In this document: piece by piece, positions 47,301 through 58,800 of the stretch
Layout of the letters: every line of letters begins with the position of its first letter
Numbering within the stretch: position 1 is the stretch's first letter
Source of the DNA: Melieria omissa
Lineage: Eukaryota; Arthropoda; Insecta; Diptera; Ulidiidae
Assembly: GCA_963971225.1 (NCBI GenBank)
Contig: OZ020267.1
Span: forward strand, 114,338,936 to 114,402,935
Direction: 5' to 3'
DNA: 64,000 nt
Notes under the pieces: model-generated
Seen by the model: only the letters and a program-made list of their open reading frames with translations
Told to the model about the DNA's origin: nothing
Database searches by the model: none
Translations under genes and position numbers: made by a program

Positions 47301-50300
47301 TTGAGCGCCAAGCTAAAGCGAATTCTACAGGAGTCTGAAGAGAAACTGCCAATCAGAACACCCAAACGTATCACTGATCTTACGCCCAAAAATCACCTGA
47401 AGAAGTGGGTCGAGGAGCTGGAGGACGAAATCAAAGAAATGAGAGCAATAGTACTGAATAGTGGAGGGGACAAGAGCAGAACGCTTGAGCGCGAGAAGAA
47501 TGCGCTGGAAGAAGAACTGCGCAAGTCCAAGCAAAGGCTTTCGCTGGCAGAAGACGACATACGTAAGTATTTACTATATATATATACATCAATATCTGCG
47601 GAATTGGAAGAGAGTGTACATTGCGTTTCGATTAACAGAGCGTTTGAAGACTTTGACGGGTGCAACGCCGAAGCTCAGCGATTTGGAACAAAAGCTGAAG
47701 AAGTCTGAGGATGAATCAAAGAAATTGAATGGAAAGGTGAAAGATCTGGAAGATAAGATTAAGAAACAGGACAATTTGGTATGTGTATGTAGATGTTTTC
47801 GAATTGCAATATTTTCACAATGTAAAATTTTGGCAGATAAAACAAACCGAGGCGGCCAAGGCAACACTTGAGACTCATTCCAAGCGTGAGAAGGAGAAAA
47901 TTTTGTCGTTAGAGAAGGACTATGAAAAAGAGCGCAAGGAGCGTGAGAAGCTCGAGTCGAAACTCACACAAATGGACATCGATCTGACGAATAGTCGAAA
48001 ATCGGCCGAAAAGTCGAAAGCTGCGCTTGAGAAAGAAATCAAAGAGTTAAAGGCAAAATCCTCCAAGTCCGACTCCAAACAAGTGCAAGAGCTAAAGAAA
48101 CAAATCGAGGAGCTACAGGCTTCGTTGCTCGATGAGAACAAACGGTACAGGGATTTAAATACACATTGGGAGAAGCTGTCCGAAGAGACTATCTTGATGC
48201 GCGCTCAGCTGACAACAGAGAAGCAGACTTTACAATCCGAACTCAGCTCGCTGAAGCAGAAAGCCAGCGAGATGGAGTCGGTGCGTGTGGAGCGTACGGA
48301 AATGGCGAAGAAGTTAAGCGAGGCCAAGAAAAAGATCCAAGAGCTGGAGACGAAGAGCATCAAGAGTGGCGCTTCGGAGTATGAAAAGACAATGCTGAAG
48401 AACAAATTGGCGGAGAAGGAGCAAGAGTACGATCGACTGCGACGCGAGAATGAGATGAACATAGATTTAGTTTTTCAGCTACGTAAGGACAATGACGATC
48501 TGAATCAGAAACTCAACGATTTCAATAGAATAGAACAAGCGCAATCGTCAATAAATGGACACAGCGCCAGCCGAGAGGCGGAGATACGAGCACTGCGTAC
48601 GAAGTTAGTATTTTGGTAGAAAACTATAGTCCCAATGAAAATTTACAGTTGAGATTAGTGCTTATTTTGGATCGAAATATATTTTTTGTTCTTTTTTAGG
48701 CTGGATAGTGCTGAGCTGCAACTAAAATCTGAAGTGGCCTCAACGCGCCTTCGCTACGAGCAGCAGGTCAAGAATTTGGGTGCCGAGCTGACTTCCATGC
48801 AGGTATTCATTAGCTTAGATATTTCACATTTCTCAGCTCACATTGTCCTCAATTTATTACAGCGGCAATGTGAGAAGTTCAAAAAGGATCGCGATGCCTT
48901 CAAACAAATGCTCGAGTCCGCGCAGAAGAAGATCGGCGATCTCAAAGCAAATAACACGGGTCGACAAAGCCGTGGCTCCATGCACAGCAGCGATGATGAC
49001 GATAAAAGCAAAATTGCGTATTTGGAGCAACAAGTATGACATTGAAGTATTTCATTGTGGAATCGCGTACTTACCTAAATGTTTCTTTCAGATCGGCTGC
49101 CTCGAGGATCAATTGGTTGAGGCTCGTCTGGAGGTGAGCAAAGTGAAGACGGAACTCGTCTCTGAACGGAGTGCGAACGAAATCAAAATATCCGAGATGC
49201 AGTCCAAGTTGAATGAGTTTGAGGAGGAGCGCGTCATTGGCTCCGGTCGCACCAAGATTCCGGGCATGAAGACCAAATTGGAGTTGTCGTGGCAGAAGGA
49301 GCGCGAAGATCAGCAACGTCTACTGCAAGAGACCTCAACGCTGGCGCGTGATTTGCGGCAAACGCTGTTTGAAGTGGAGCGTGAACGTGATAAAGAGCGG
49401 CTGGAGTCGAAGCGCCGTTTGGAGCAACTCAAACGCTCCACCGAAGAGGAGATGGAGGAGGGGCGCAGGAAAATTGCTGAGCTGCAGTGTGATCTACTCG
49501 AACTGCGCGATGTACACGCAAAGCTGCGCACATCAAATGAGAAGCTGCGCCGCGAACGCGAGCGGTACGAGAAGGAGCTGGCCAAGCGACGCATGGAACA
49601 AGATGGTGGCGAACGCAAGGTTGGCGTGTTGCTACAGACTGTCGATGAGTTGGTGAAGATTGCGCCAGACCTAAAGATGGCCACTTCGGGTGCGGTCAGT
49701 CGCAGCCCGAGCAGCAGCGGAAATTCCCTGCGTCCCGAAGCGAACTCAACAGCGCGCAGTCGCAGCCGCAGCCCATCGCCTACGCCGCTGAGCAGCTCAC
49801 AAATAACCAATGTGCTGGCGCGTTTGGCCGAGGCGTCGGAGGAGTTGCGCAAGTTTCAGCGCATGAATGAGGATGAGAACGAGCGGAACAGAATGCGGCG
49901 CAGCAATTTGCGGCGCGCAGCATCACAGGAGAACGATCCGCACGGCAGCCAAAGCTCGGTGGCGAGTGCGGCGGGATCGCAGCGCACGAAGCTGTCCCGC
50001 TCGTCGGGCCACAATGGCAGCTTAATACGAAAGAGCCTGTCACTGGATCATTCGATACAGAAGGATCAGGTGAGTGCAGCATAGATGGGACGTTGATGGG
50101 TGTGAGTTGAGTTATTGAGTTGCTTTTTTGCTTGCAGAGCATTTGGCGTCAGGATGACGGCAGCGTGTCGTCCATACAGTCAATTGACTCTGAGCTGGGC
50201 GGCATGGTGCGCGATAGCAGCTTTGACTCGCGGCTCGACTCACGGCTGTCCGGCGGCTCGACGCAGAGCGACATACCACGCGGGCCGCGTAAAAAGAAGA

Positions 50301-50792
50301 AGGGTTTCATGGGCAAGCTGCGCAGCCTAACGAAGAGTAGTCGCAATTCCGAGAGTGAAATATCGGTAAGCCTCGGTGAAACCACGTGATGAAGAGCACT
50401 AATGCTTGATTTTGTTGGGATTTCTGTAGATTCAAGGATCTGACTCTGATATAAGCGTAGCGAGCGACATGAGGGCCAGCAAGAAGGACCTGCGTGGCCG
50501 TCTTTCAGGCATGTTCAAACGCTCTGGTTCGACGTCACGTAGTGGCAGCACAGAGCAGATGGCCGGCGAGCAAAGGCCGGTGGCTGTGACGGTGGTGGGC
50601 GATCCCGATGGACCGCAGCCGCGTGATCCACCGCCAGCAAATGCTGGCACTCCAAAGCCAATACGTTCGGTTAGTTTGAGTCGCAGCGATTTAAAGACAA
50701 TTATTCGATTTTTATAATGGTTGTATTTTTTGTAGATCACAAAACCGCCGACGCCCACTACGCCGCTGACGAAACGACGCGCTGCTAAGTGA
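41307..50792 (+). CDS. MTCL/SOGA-type microtubule-associated coiled-coil protein
   Basis: Sixteen exons, 41307-41488, 41547-41620, 42851-43026, 43469-43668, 43805-44918, 45048-45260, 46153-46243, 46681-47562, 47639-47778, 47837-48603, 48700-48802, 48863-49033, 49092-50069, 50138-50365, 50430-50669 and 50736-50792, join in frame to 1871 aa. The part from about 44150 on follows vertebrate MTCL1/2 and SOGA: EMDELQDTFRDDEVK, then KNCRILSFKLKKCERK, a short DLKDQLKFAEEE block, and NEQEASILRQKVDDLE. Those proteins crosslink and stabilise microtubules; the same role here is inference. The N-terminus has a C-x4-H-x8-C-x2-C-x6-H cluster (Cys14 to His38), possibly zinc-binding, then RRPQSWASTPDID. A long Ser/Thr tract (about 43908-44150) precedes the coils. 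The tail is basic and Ser-rich, ending TPLTKRRAAK. The start is certain: a stop codon immediately precedes the ATG. Exon 3 has a second donor at 43047 adding seven residues. Confidence 0.88.
42470..42540 (+). promoter_or_regulatory. possible internal promoter with Pho/YY1-like site
   Basis: In the intron before exon 3 of the MTCL-like gene, GCCGCCGCCATTTTGG is a GC-rich island with a Pho/YY1-type GCCAT core. It may be a second promoter for isoforms starting near exon 3. This is motif resemblance only. Confidence 0.2.
43275..43285. repeat. poly-C run
   Basis: Eleven consecutive C bases in the intron between exons 3 and 4 of the MTCL-like gene, an uncommon homopolymer in this AT-rich sequence. 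Confidence 0.9.
43908..44152 (+). repeat. Ser/Thr low-complexity coding repeat
   Basis: Inside exon 5 of the MTCL-like gene, runs of TCC/ACA/TCG/AGC codons encode alternating Ser and Thr, then poly-Ser. Mixed codons indicate an old repeat. On the opposite strand it gives a spurious long open frame rich in Asp and Val. Confidence 0.8.
45358..45777 (+). CDS. alternative terminal exon of the MTCL-like gene, TQT motifs
   Basis: After the acceptor CTTCGAATGCAG at 45357 a frame in phase with exon 6 (ends 45260, phase 0) stays open for 139 codons to a stop at 45775-45777. It would replace the C-terminal two thirds of the protein. It contains CGTQTL, RSTQTED and VATQTDD, plus AVGTDTVD, spaced 20-50 residues apart. 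TQT is the core of sites bound by dynein light chain LC8 (DYNLL), which often come in arrays. A GT after ...NAPK at about 45588 could also make it an internal cassette. The intron from exon 6 would be 97 nt. Confidence 0.55.
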   Translation, partial: LQAKVGINCGTQTLRECIEVMSFPRSTQTEDRLQLEVAVGTDTVDREDASTSTTDCVYANNIRAVATQTDDNDNAPKVADKMAVGDSLKSFCDRECSPFATVFSAVAGRASVGLLFPSAISRALLSGAGAGTHASIRRS

Positions 50793-51085
50793 TGTCTTTC
50801 GATAGCGTTTTATACAATTTTGTTGTATTATACTCTCGTTCCACACTATTTTACACAAACCTACATACATACATACATGCATACACATATACGATATTCT
50901 CCCGTCATACAAACGATATTATTGAAGAATTATGTTCTTCCGGTTCGATGATGTTCGAGTTCGGTCGTAGTCATACCTCTTGAAAGGTATTAACATTTTC
51001 ATTTTTGTTGCTAAGCGTTAAATTACATTTTCACTTCATTAATTTACATATTTTAAACTATGACTTATTGTACAATACAATTTAT

Positions 51086-51091
51086 AATAAA
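51086..51091 (+). terminator. poly(A) signal of the MTCL-like gene
   Basis: AATAAA about 295 nt after the stop codon at 50792, the first canonical signal downstream. Confidence 0.55.
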
Positions 51092-54000
51092 ATTTACAAC
51101 AATAGCAAAAAAGGGCGAATACAACTTGTGCTTTTAAAGGCTTTTAAAGTTCATTACGCAGCGCATTCACATCGACGGTTATCTACGTATGTACATGGCT
51201 CGAGATACGCTTCCCCGAGGCGACGAGGAATTTCAGTCTCAACTCCAAAATACGTCAAATAAAACAGTTTCCCATAAATCCATCACGATGCAAGCAGTGA
51301 CATTGTGCCTGTTGCCGTTGCTGACGCCGGACATTTCCATGTGCACAATGCGCGCTGTGCTGGGGCGCTCCACAGCAACGGTTGCATAAAAACAACAAAG
51401 AAAAACTGGGGGGAAAATTGTTTTAGTGCACTAGAACTGCTAGTACGTGTGCTTGTGTGTGTGTTTTTTGCCGTTCGAGCAATTCATGCCAATCCCAAAC
51501 GCTCCATTCACCCCCACTGTACGGAGCCGTTTGGCGCGCGGTCCAATCTCGGTCCAGATGCGACGGGATGCGTTTCTTTCATGGCTATGTAGCAACAACA
51601 ATGAAGTAAAACGAAGTTTTTTGAGCAACAAACAACTGAATTATTATTGTCGACGTTGGCGGTGACAACAGCGACAAAAATAACAAAAACAACAATAGTT
51701 CCAATCCGATATGGCATTAGTCACGTGAGACGGTGGCAAGTGACGTTGACGGCTTTACACCACATAGCGTTGCTGAAGACCCGACATCTCTCTACATATC
51801 TGGCACCTACCTACATAAGTAGAAACAATTGCATATGGTTTATATAAAGCAGTATTTTTGTGCACATTTTCCAGTGAATATCTGCACGTGGTTAGTTGTT
51901 GCATACGGTCACACGTACATACTATGTGTGCCGGAACATTGGTGCGTATTTGATTATGATCACGTGTTGCTTTTCACTGAAGAAACGCAGACAGTTAAGA
52001 AAAAAAGAAATTTTACTGTAAAAATACTGAAAATATTGCACATACTCGTACATTTACGTTGGCGTTATGGGGCGTATGAGTGACATTAATTGAGTGCAAA
52101 GGTGGCAAAGAGCGCCAAACTCGTTTAAGAAATGTTTGTTTAACAGAAATACTGCACTTAAAAGGAAGCGAAAACCAGTGATTAGATACTTGAACAAAAG
52201 TGGAATAGGGTAGGTCAGGTTATATTATCTAATCTGATCTAACTGAACTAAATATTTGTACATCCAGTTCGTATGGAACTCAAGTGGTTCAAATTTAAAC
52301 TATTTATGAACAGGATTTAATTATTTTAGCTTTGATGCATCCAAGTAAAAAAGAACTAAAGTATAATACAAAAGTCAGAATCGACAACTCAACCAAACTC
52401 ACTCGCCCCGAGTCGTGCAAGCACCACAAAAAGCGGCTGCATACTTACGCACAATATGCAGATGCCAATCTCAGTTTGTACATGAATTTGCGCAGCACTG
52501 CGCGGAAGTTTTCGCAAAATTTAAATCCTCATTTCAACTTTCGCACTCGGTTTCGTGCAATCTGACCCTCTTCACACTTTTGGCTTTTGGTAATTGTGAG
52601 GTAATTGTTAACAAGTGCTGCGAATGGTTTTGAACATTCGTGCCAGCGCCAACAGCACCACCGACCAGTGCGAATACACGCGCCGCAGCTTGAGCACAAA
52701 TAGCAGGAAACGCGCTGCCTTATCGCCGGCGACCATCTTTTGCAAATTATGCGGGCGCAACTGCTGCCGCTGGTGTTATGACAGCGCTTTAAATGACGAT
52801 GAAAACAAGAATGAGCGATAGAGAGAGAGAGAGGGGGGAGAGGTTGTAAAATATGTACATTTTGTAGGTCCTTTTATGCTTTCGGTTTATGGCTTTCATT
52901 AAAAGAAAACGGTATCGCCACTTGTTTACAGAGCGCATTTAATTTATCAGTGGCCGAGTGCGCGTTCGTAGTTTGAAAGGACCGGTGTTTTTTTAGCTGC
53001 TGTTGCATTGCCTATCGGCGCTGCTTTGAGCAGACCACCAACAACAACAGCTGGTCGGCGTAAGGCATCACTCTCGCTTGCGCTTTGCCGGCGAACCAGG
53101 GAGAGTAAGCGCAAGCGGACAAAGTTCCTCAATGCCCGCAGCAAAAAGTTGGGTGCCACGTGCTGAACGATTTCGCGCAGTTGCTCACAATGTAGCAATC
53201 ATTGCGCCTGGCCACAGTCGGCAGCAACAGCAACAGCAACAGTAGCAGCAGTGCCACCACTGCTTATGATACTTCCCGCAATGGCGGATGTTGAAAATTT
53301 CAAAGCGCTTGTTAGAAAATAATATCGCGGTAATTGCCATTTAAATCTGTTAGTTGGCCAGTCTCCACCGGGCAGCAAGCAGCGACAGCGCACCGAGGGC
53401 CCCTGAGCGAGTGGACAGACACAAGTCGCAGCGCGTGTTGGCCAGTCAGACGGATGAACGTGGTTGTTTTTATTGTATTGCACGAGTGGCTTCCGTTTGT
53501 TGGCGCGCTCCTGCCGCCTGTCGCAACAGGAAACGTGCAGTCAAGACGGTTTCCTCGAATTACCCGTAAATTGCCATTTACTTAAGCCGATGTGCTGATG
53601 AACGCGATTGGAGCTTAGTGAAATGTTGGCCAGCAAAAATGCTGCAAGCAATGCGCCGCTCTTGTCTTTGTTGAGTAGAATTTGCGGCATTTGAGGTTCG
53701 TTTGAGTGATTTATGCAAATTAAAAAAATGAATTTTGCGGTTGGGGAATTTCTTTGCGTCAAACAAATGTTTAAGTCGATTAATGGATTTGGAAAATTGC
53801 GCGGGCCAAGTTGTTGGGTGAGTTGAGCAGGTGATAAATTTAAATATTTGCAAAGATTTTCGTACTTAAGATTACCGAGAAATTGAATAATATACAATAT
53901 TATGTTGAGCCACAGTAAAAACCAAGTCTCCAAATCTCACTTGAACACTTTTGAAAATCTCTAAAGTCAGCTAACTTATTAACAATTTCCATTTAAATTA

Positions 54001-54938
54001 AATTTTCTTTCATCACATTTACTCCGTTCGTTTGCTTCATGTTCCCACAATTCAATTCCCCGGCCACTCGAATGCTGGCAAAGCGTGGAAAGTGTTTCTG
54101 TGTCTCGGCAAACAACAATAATTTGCTCTCACACCATGACATACCTCGCTTTCCGAATTCCCCTGCATGTCGGCAAATTTATTGATGACTTCTCTTGCCA
54201 TTATTATTGCTCTGTGCTATGTTGTGTTGTGTTGCAAAGTGTGTCAGCACCGACCGCCGCTGACGCTCTCACAATACCGCATTGATTTCTCTTCCTCCGC
54301 ACAGAAAACACGCAATTAAATGACATCGCACCGTAATGACATCACAGCGTATAATTAATCAATACCCGTCCCCTTCCTTTTTGCCTTTCAAACGCTCATG
54401 GTGACTGAGATTTCTGACGGCTGAGTGCAGCAAATGGAAATGGCAATTTGAGGTTAGGGTGGCGCTCTTCAGCAGTAGCAATTAATGAATTGAAATTTTA
54501 ATGCATTTTTAAATTTATGCATTGCATGCACAAGCATCTTTGTTGCATTTTTTGGTTGTTTATTTGTGTTTTTTTGTTTTTGGTTGGCGATTTTGATGAG
54601 AATCCTTGAAACTAAAACCGATGCCATTGACTCGCAAAGTTTGCCATATGTTTTTGCGGCTTCCGCTGTGTACTGAACCCACACACACGCATACATTACC
54701 ACAGACACATTGCCACACGTAGCGCATAGGAAAACTTTAATGGTTGGCGCTGACTGCGACTGGCGGTCTCAGGTTTCGAAAAAAATCGATATTTGGCTAC
54801 TGCAGATGCACACAGCGATAAATTCATTTCGCTTCGCCATACTGCAGTGTCCTGGTGCTTCATGCTTCATGTTCCGCGCTCCGCGCACCCGTGCTCCGAG
54901 TGCCGTGCCGCGTATGCAAATACCAACACACACACGTA
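51092..54938. other. gene-free stretch
   Basis: No exon is supported. There are a GA/G-rich microsatellite near 52820-52842, CAA/CAG-type triplet runs near 53222-53250, and several open frames under 130 codons on both strands without domains. It could be intergenic or intron of a gene whose exons lie outside the window. Confidence 0.45.
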
Positions 54939-55897
54939 CAGCCATGGCCAAAATAATAGAAACACCGCCTTTGGTACTAAATAAGTACATAATGAAATAA
55001 AAGTTATAGTGTATATAGCCGTTAAGAGTAAAAGTTCAGTGGTAAAATGTACTTTGGACCGATGAGACGAAGATAAATTTGTTCGGCATGGATGGCAAAT
55101 CCTTTGTTCCTCGTCCCCCAGGCCAGGCTTACAATCCAAGGTATACAAAACCTACTTTAAAGCATGGAGGTGGCAGCCTGCTGCTATTTGGTTGCTTTTC
55201 CTGGTATGGAGTAGGACACCTTTTTCGTATTGAAGGAATTAAGCGACAGGAGACTTATGTAGATATTTTGCAAAATACTATGCTACCATGGGCTAAGGAC
55301 AATATGCCACTAAAATCGCGTTTTCAACAGGATAACGATCCAACGCACACAGCTAAGTATACGAAAAATTGGTTTAAAAGACAAAAACTCGACGTTTTGG
55401 AGTGGCCGTCTCAATCACCGGACTTAAATCCGATTGAGAACTTGTGGCATGACCGGAAGGTGGAAGTTGGAAAGCATAACCCATGAAATCTCGAAGAATT
55501 GTGGCGAATCATTCAGGAAGCATGGTACTCCATTCCGATCGCAAAATGTCAACAACTTGTGGACTCTATGCCGAAAATATTGAGCGAGGTTATTAAAAAT
55601 AAAGGCTTTGCAATAAATTATTGATGACATTGATGAATTTTAATTAAAAGCAACAATACTTTCTTTTAAAACGCAGTGTTTCTATTTTTTTGTCCAACTA
55701 AATGTGTGTGGCATGGTAAATAACGGTTATAGTAGACAATACCAACAACTGTAAGTAATAATTTTTTATGGAATAGATAGTGTATTGCTCCAGTGTTGTA
55801 AAACAGCCATATGAATCAAATCGAGCTATATACACTATAACTTTTATTCCATTATGTAGTACCAAAGGCGATGTTTCTATTATTTTGGCCATAGCTG
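54939..55897 (+). mobile_element. internally deleted Tc1-like element with long terminal repeats in inverted orientation
   Basis: A 959-bp element flanked by TA (54937-54938 and 55898-55899). Its inverted ends are about 80 bp, beginning CAGC(C/T)ATGGCCAAAATAAT and including TTATAGTGTATATAG. Between them is the C-terminal half of a Tc1 transposase. Full-length Tc1 elements are about 1.6 kb, so roughly 0.6 kb, with the DNA-binding half, is missing next to the left repeat. The right repeat is a few bases shorter than the left because of a 4-bp indel. Confidence 0.92.
55046..55624 (+). pseudogene. Tc1-like transposase, catalytic domain remnant
   Basis: The frame opens at LWTDETKINLFG (first catalytic Asp), continues to QQDNDPTHTA (second Asp) and SPDLNPIENLW (final Glu), so the DDE triad is all present. 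One in-frame TGA at 55484-55486 interrupts the last quarter; it looks like a CpG-to-TpG change of an Arg codon. The frame then stays open to a natural-looking stop at 55622-55624. The N-terminal paired-like helix-turn-helix domain is deleted, so the product could not bind its own ends. Confidence 0.9.
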
Positions 55898-58800
55898 TAC
55901 ATACGTAGTCGCATTGTGATGTGGAGTTGGGCTGCTGCTTGCGGCGCTGAGCGGTCAGAGTTGGCTGCCGGTCGGCGTATGTATGTGTGTCTGTGGCACT
56001 TTTGTCTCTGCAAACGGAAAACTTCCGCAGAGACCGCACATTTGTTTTCATTTCGGACAAATGTCTCAGTGTAGCCAGCTGGCAGTGAGATGGCACCAAG
56101 AAATATGAAATTTAAGCGCAGTACTGATTTTTAATTCCATCAGACGATAATGATTATGGTGATGGTGATGGTGGCTGTTTCTGTTGTTATTGTTGCTGCT
56201 GCTGTTGAAGATGACTTAACTAAGGCGCAATGCAGTTTTTGGGGCATTGGTTGTTGGTGTGTGGCTTGTGTACCTTCTCACATGAAACACATATAGTAAG
56301 CTGAGTGTAGACTTGTGCATTGGTGATTACAATTTTGAAGTAATACTATTTGGCTTTCACTCATTTTAAATTATTTGTACTGGCGAAACTTAAAGTTGTG
56401 CAAGGAATCTATTTTATAATTTGTCATAAAAATACATATTTATTGATTTTAGCGATAATGAAGTTACTTGGGAAGTGTTGGCTGATGTGTCTATTTCAAT
56501 CTATTTGGTTTGATCTGAATTCAAAGCTGTTGAAGTGAAGCGGCATTCAGTTCACAAAATCTATTATCATATCCTCATTGGCACAGAAAAGATAACAAGA
56601 CAAGAAACGAAATCGATGATTACTTTCTATAACAGTATATAGTACAATCTAAAGAAAAAGTAGTTTCTAGACTAATTTGTGGTCGCTGAACACAAAAATA
56701 TAAACCAATAATATAAACAAAAATATAAACAAAATATGAATGAATGCATATCAATAATGTTCACTAAATCTTAACAAATGTTGCAAAAATTCAACTAACT
56801 CCTAAGTAATCTCCCTGACTTGTGACTCTTATGGTCAAACTCCATAAAGCGCGTTTCAAGCGTATCGTCGTTTTTCGCGTTTCCCGTGTTTCGAGAAAAA
56901 GTAGAATCAGAGTATTTGTATGAGGCAAACTCCATGACTTGATGTCGATACGCCCGAAACGCGACAAAAGTTGAACTATTTTCAACTTTCTCTCGCGTTT
57001 CTCGCTTAACGACGTCAAACAGCTGACAGAGCTCCAAAATATGTCATACATTATGTGGTTAAATGGTAATGCCGATAACAAACTTGTGTAATCGCAAAAG
57101 TCGGATGCATTTATTTTACACGAAAGCTATTAAATACATTTAAGAAACATTTGAAATTCAATATTTTAACATCGAATGTGGACAAATTCCTAAAAATTAG
57201 CATAATTCTTTGACAGACGAAACTAAGTCTTCGCTGTATTGGAAATTCGATAGCTTAGTCGTTATCGATCGAATTTCGCTCATCCCTGTGAAATAAATTG
57301 CTACAAATTGAATTCAAATGCATTTAATGTGTTTAAAATGAAATCAGTAAATTCTATAAAGTCTATAACGTCGTATAGCAATTTTATTTCGTTGTTTTTC
57401 ACAATTAACAACGAAATCAATCAGCAGTTTGCCAATTAAAAATTAGCATCAGCTGACGTAAGAAGAAGAAGCTGACGCGTGAAACGCGCTTTATGGAGTT
57501 TGACCATTTGCAACGCGAACACCTGAAACGCGCTTTATGGAGTTTGGCCATTAATCGTGTCAAATCAACACAAAAGAAAAAAATAGGTTGTCTTAAGCAT
57601 TGAATTAATTTAATATTAACCCACTTTGTTTTTTGAAACTTTATCTGCACATGTCAGCCATGCGCGACAAACCTATAAACTTTTTTCTTAAAGCCGAAGA
57701 CTGACATGAGCCGCCGAGCAAACGATAGCCAATATGCAGGTCACAACAGTCGTTGCAGGCCACAATGATGTACAGAGGTATGTACATACATTTACATAAC
57801 TATGTATATTTCTGGCTATGTGGCACACAATGGCCGCTGTATTCCTGTCCGCTGTCCATACGCCGTCACTGCGTTATTGAAATTTCGTTTTTGCTTTTCT
57901 CTGCTGCACAAAACAAAAAAGCCTACGCGGCCAAAACGACCAAAAAAAAAATTAACAAAAATTAAGGAAAAATTGCGAAAAGGTAAAAAAAAAAATGTGC
58001 TGAAAGCCTGCCAGAGTTTCGGCCTGGCTGCATCGGATACTCACACGCAGGCACATGCATTGTACATACGTATGCATGTGTGCATTTGGCTGCTTGTGCT
58101 TTATAGTGTGCATATGTATTGGAATATGTGTGTGCATGTCGATTCGTTTGCATAACAAGCGCAAAGTCTGTGGCTCTGCCAAAAAGAGAAAATCCACAAA
58201 CAAAAAAAAAACAAACAAAAATCGTCCGTTCTCGGGTGCTCATCATTCATTTTTGGCTGGTGTCGGCCGACATCGCTGCTGCTGGTGTTGTTTGGTGTTG
58301 GCGCTGGTGTTGGTGTTGGCACTGACGTTGGCGTTGTTGTTGCTGTTGTTGCGGCCACACAAAAAATGAACGCTTCGTGCAATATGAGTTTTTGCAACAT
58401 GGCCGCCTGCAAGCATGCAATTAGATTGCCTTTTTTTCACGTCAGCTTCCGATGTGGATTGCTTTTTGCACAGCTGCCGTTCTCGCCGCTCGGCCGGTGC
58501 CGCTATGTACACGCGCTTGCTGCAGTAGGTACATATGTGAACGCATCTATGTGATGCCCGAGGATACATGAATATTCACGGGAATTGTTAATGGACAGGT
58601 GGTGTGGAATGTGCGAAGAAATTTTCAATTTGAAGTGTCCATTTTGCTGGCGGACAACAAGAAGAAGAATTAACTGCGCAAGATAGAAATTTGTGTTGGG
58701 CGGAATTTGTTTGGTCAAAACTTCTCACACTTATTTCAGACGCGACCTACTCACACTCAGCTACAATCAATCGGTAGGAATATTTAGCAGAAAATGGAAG

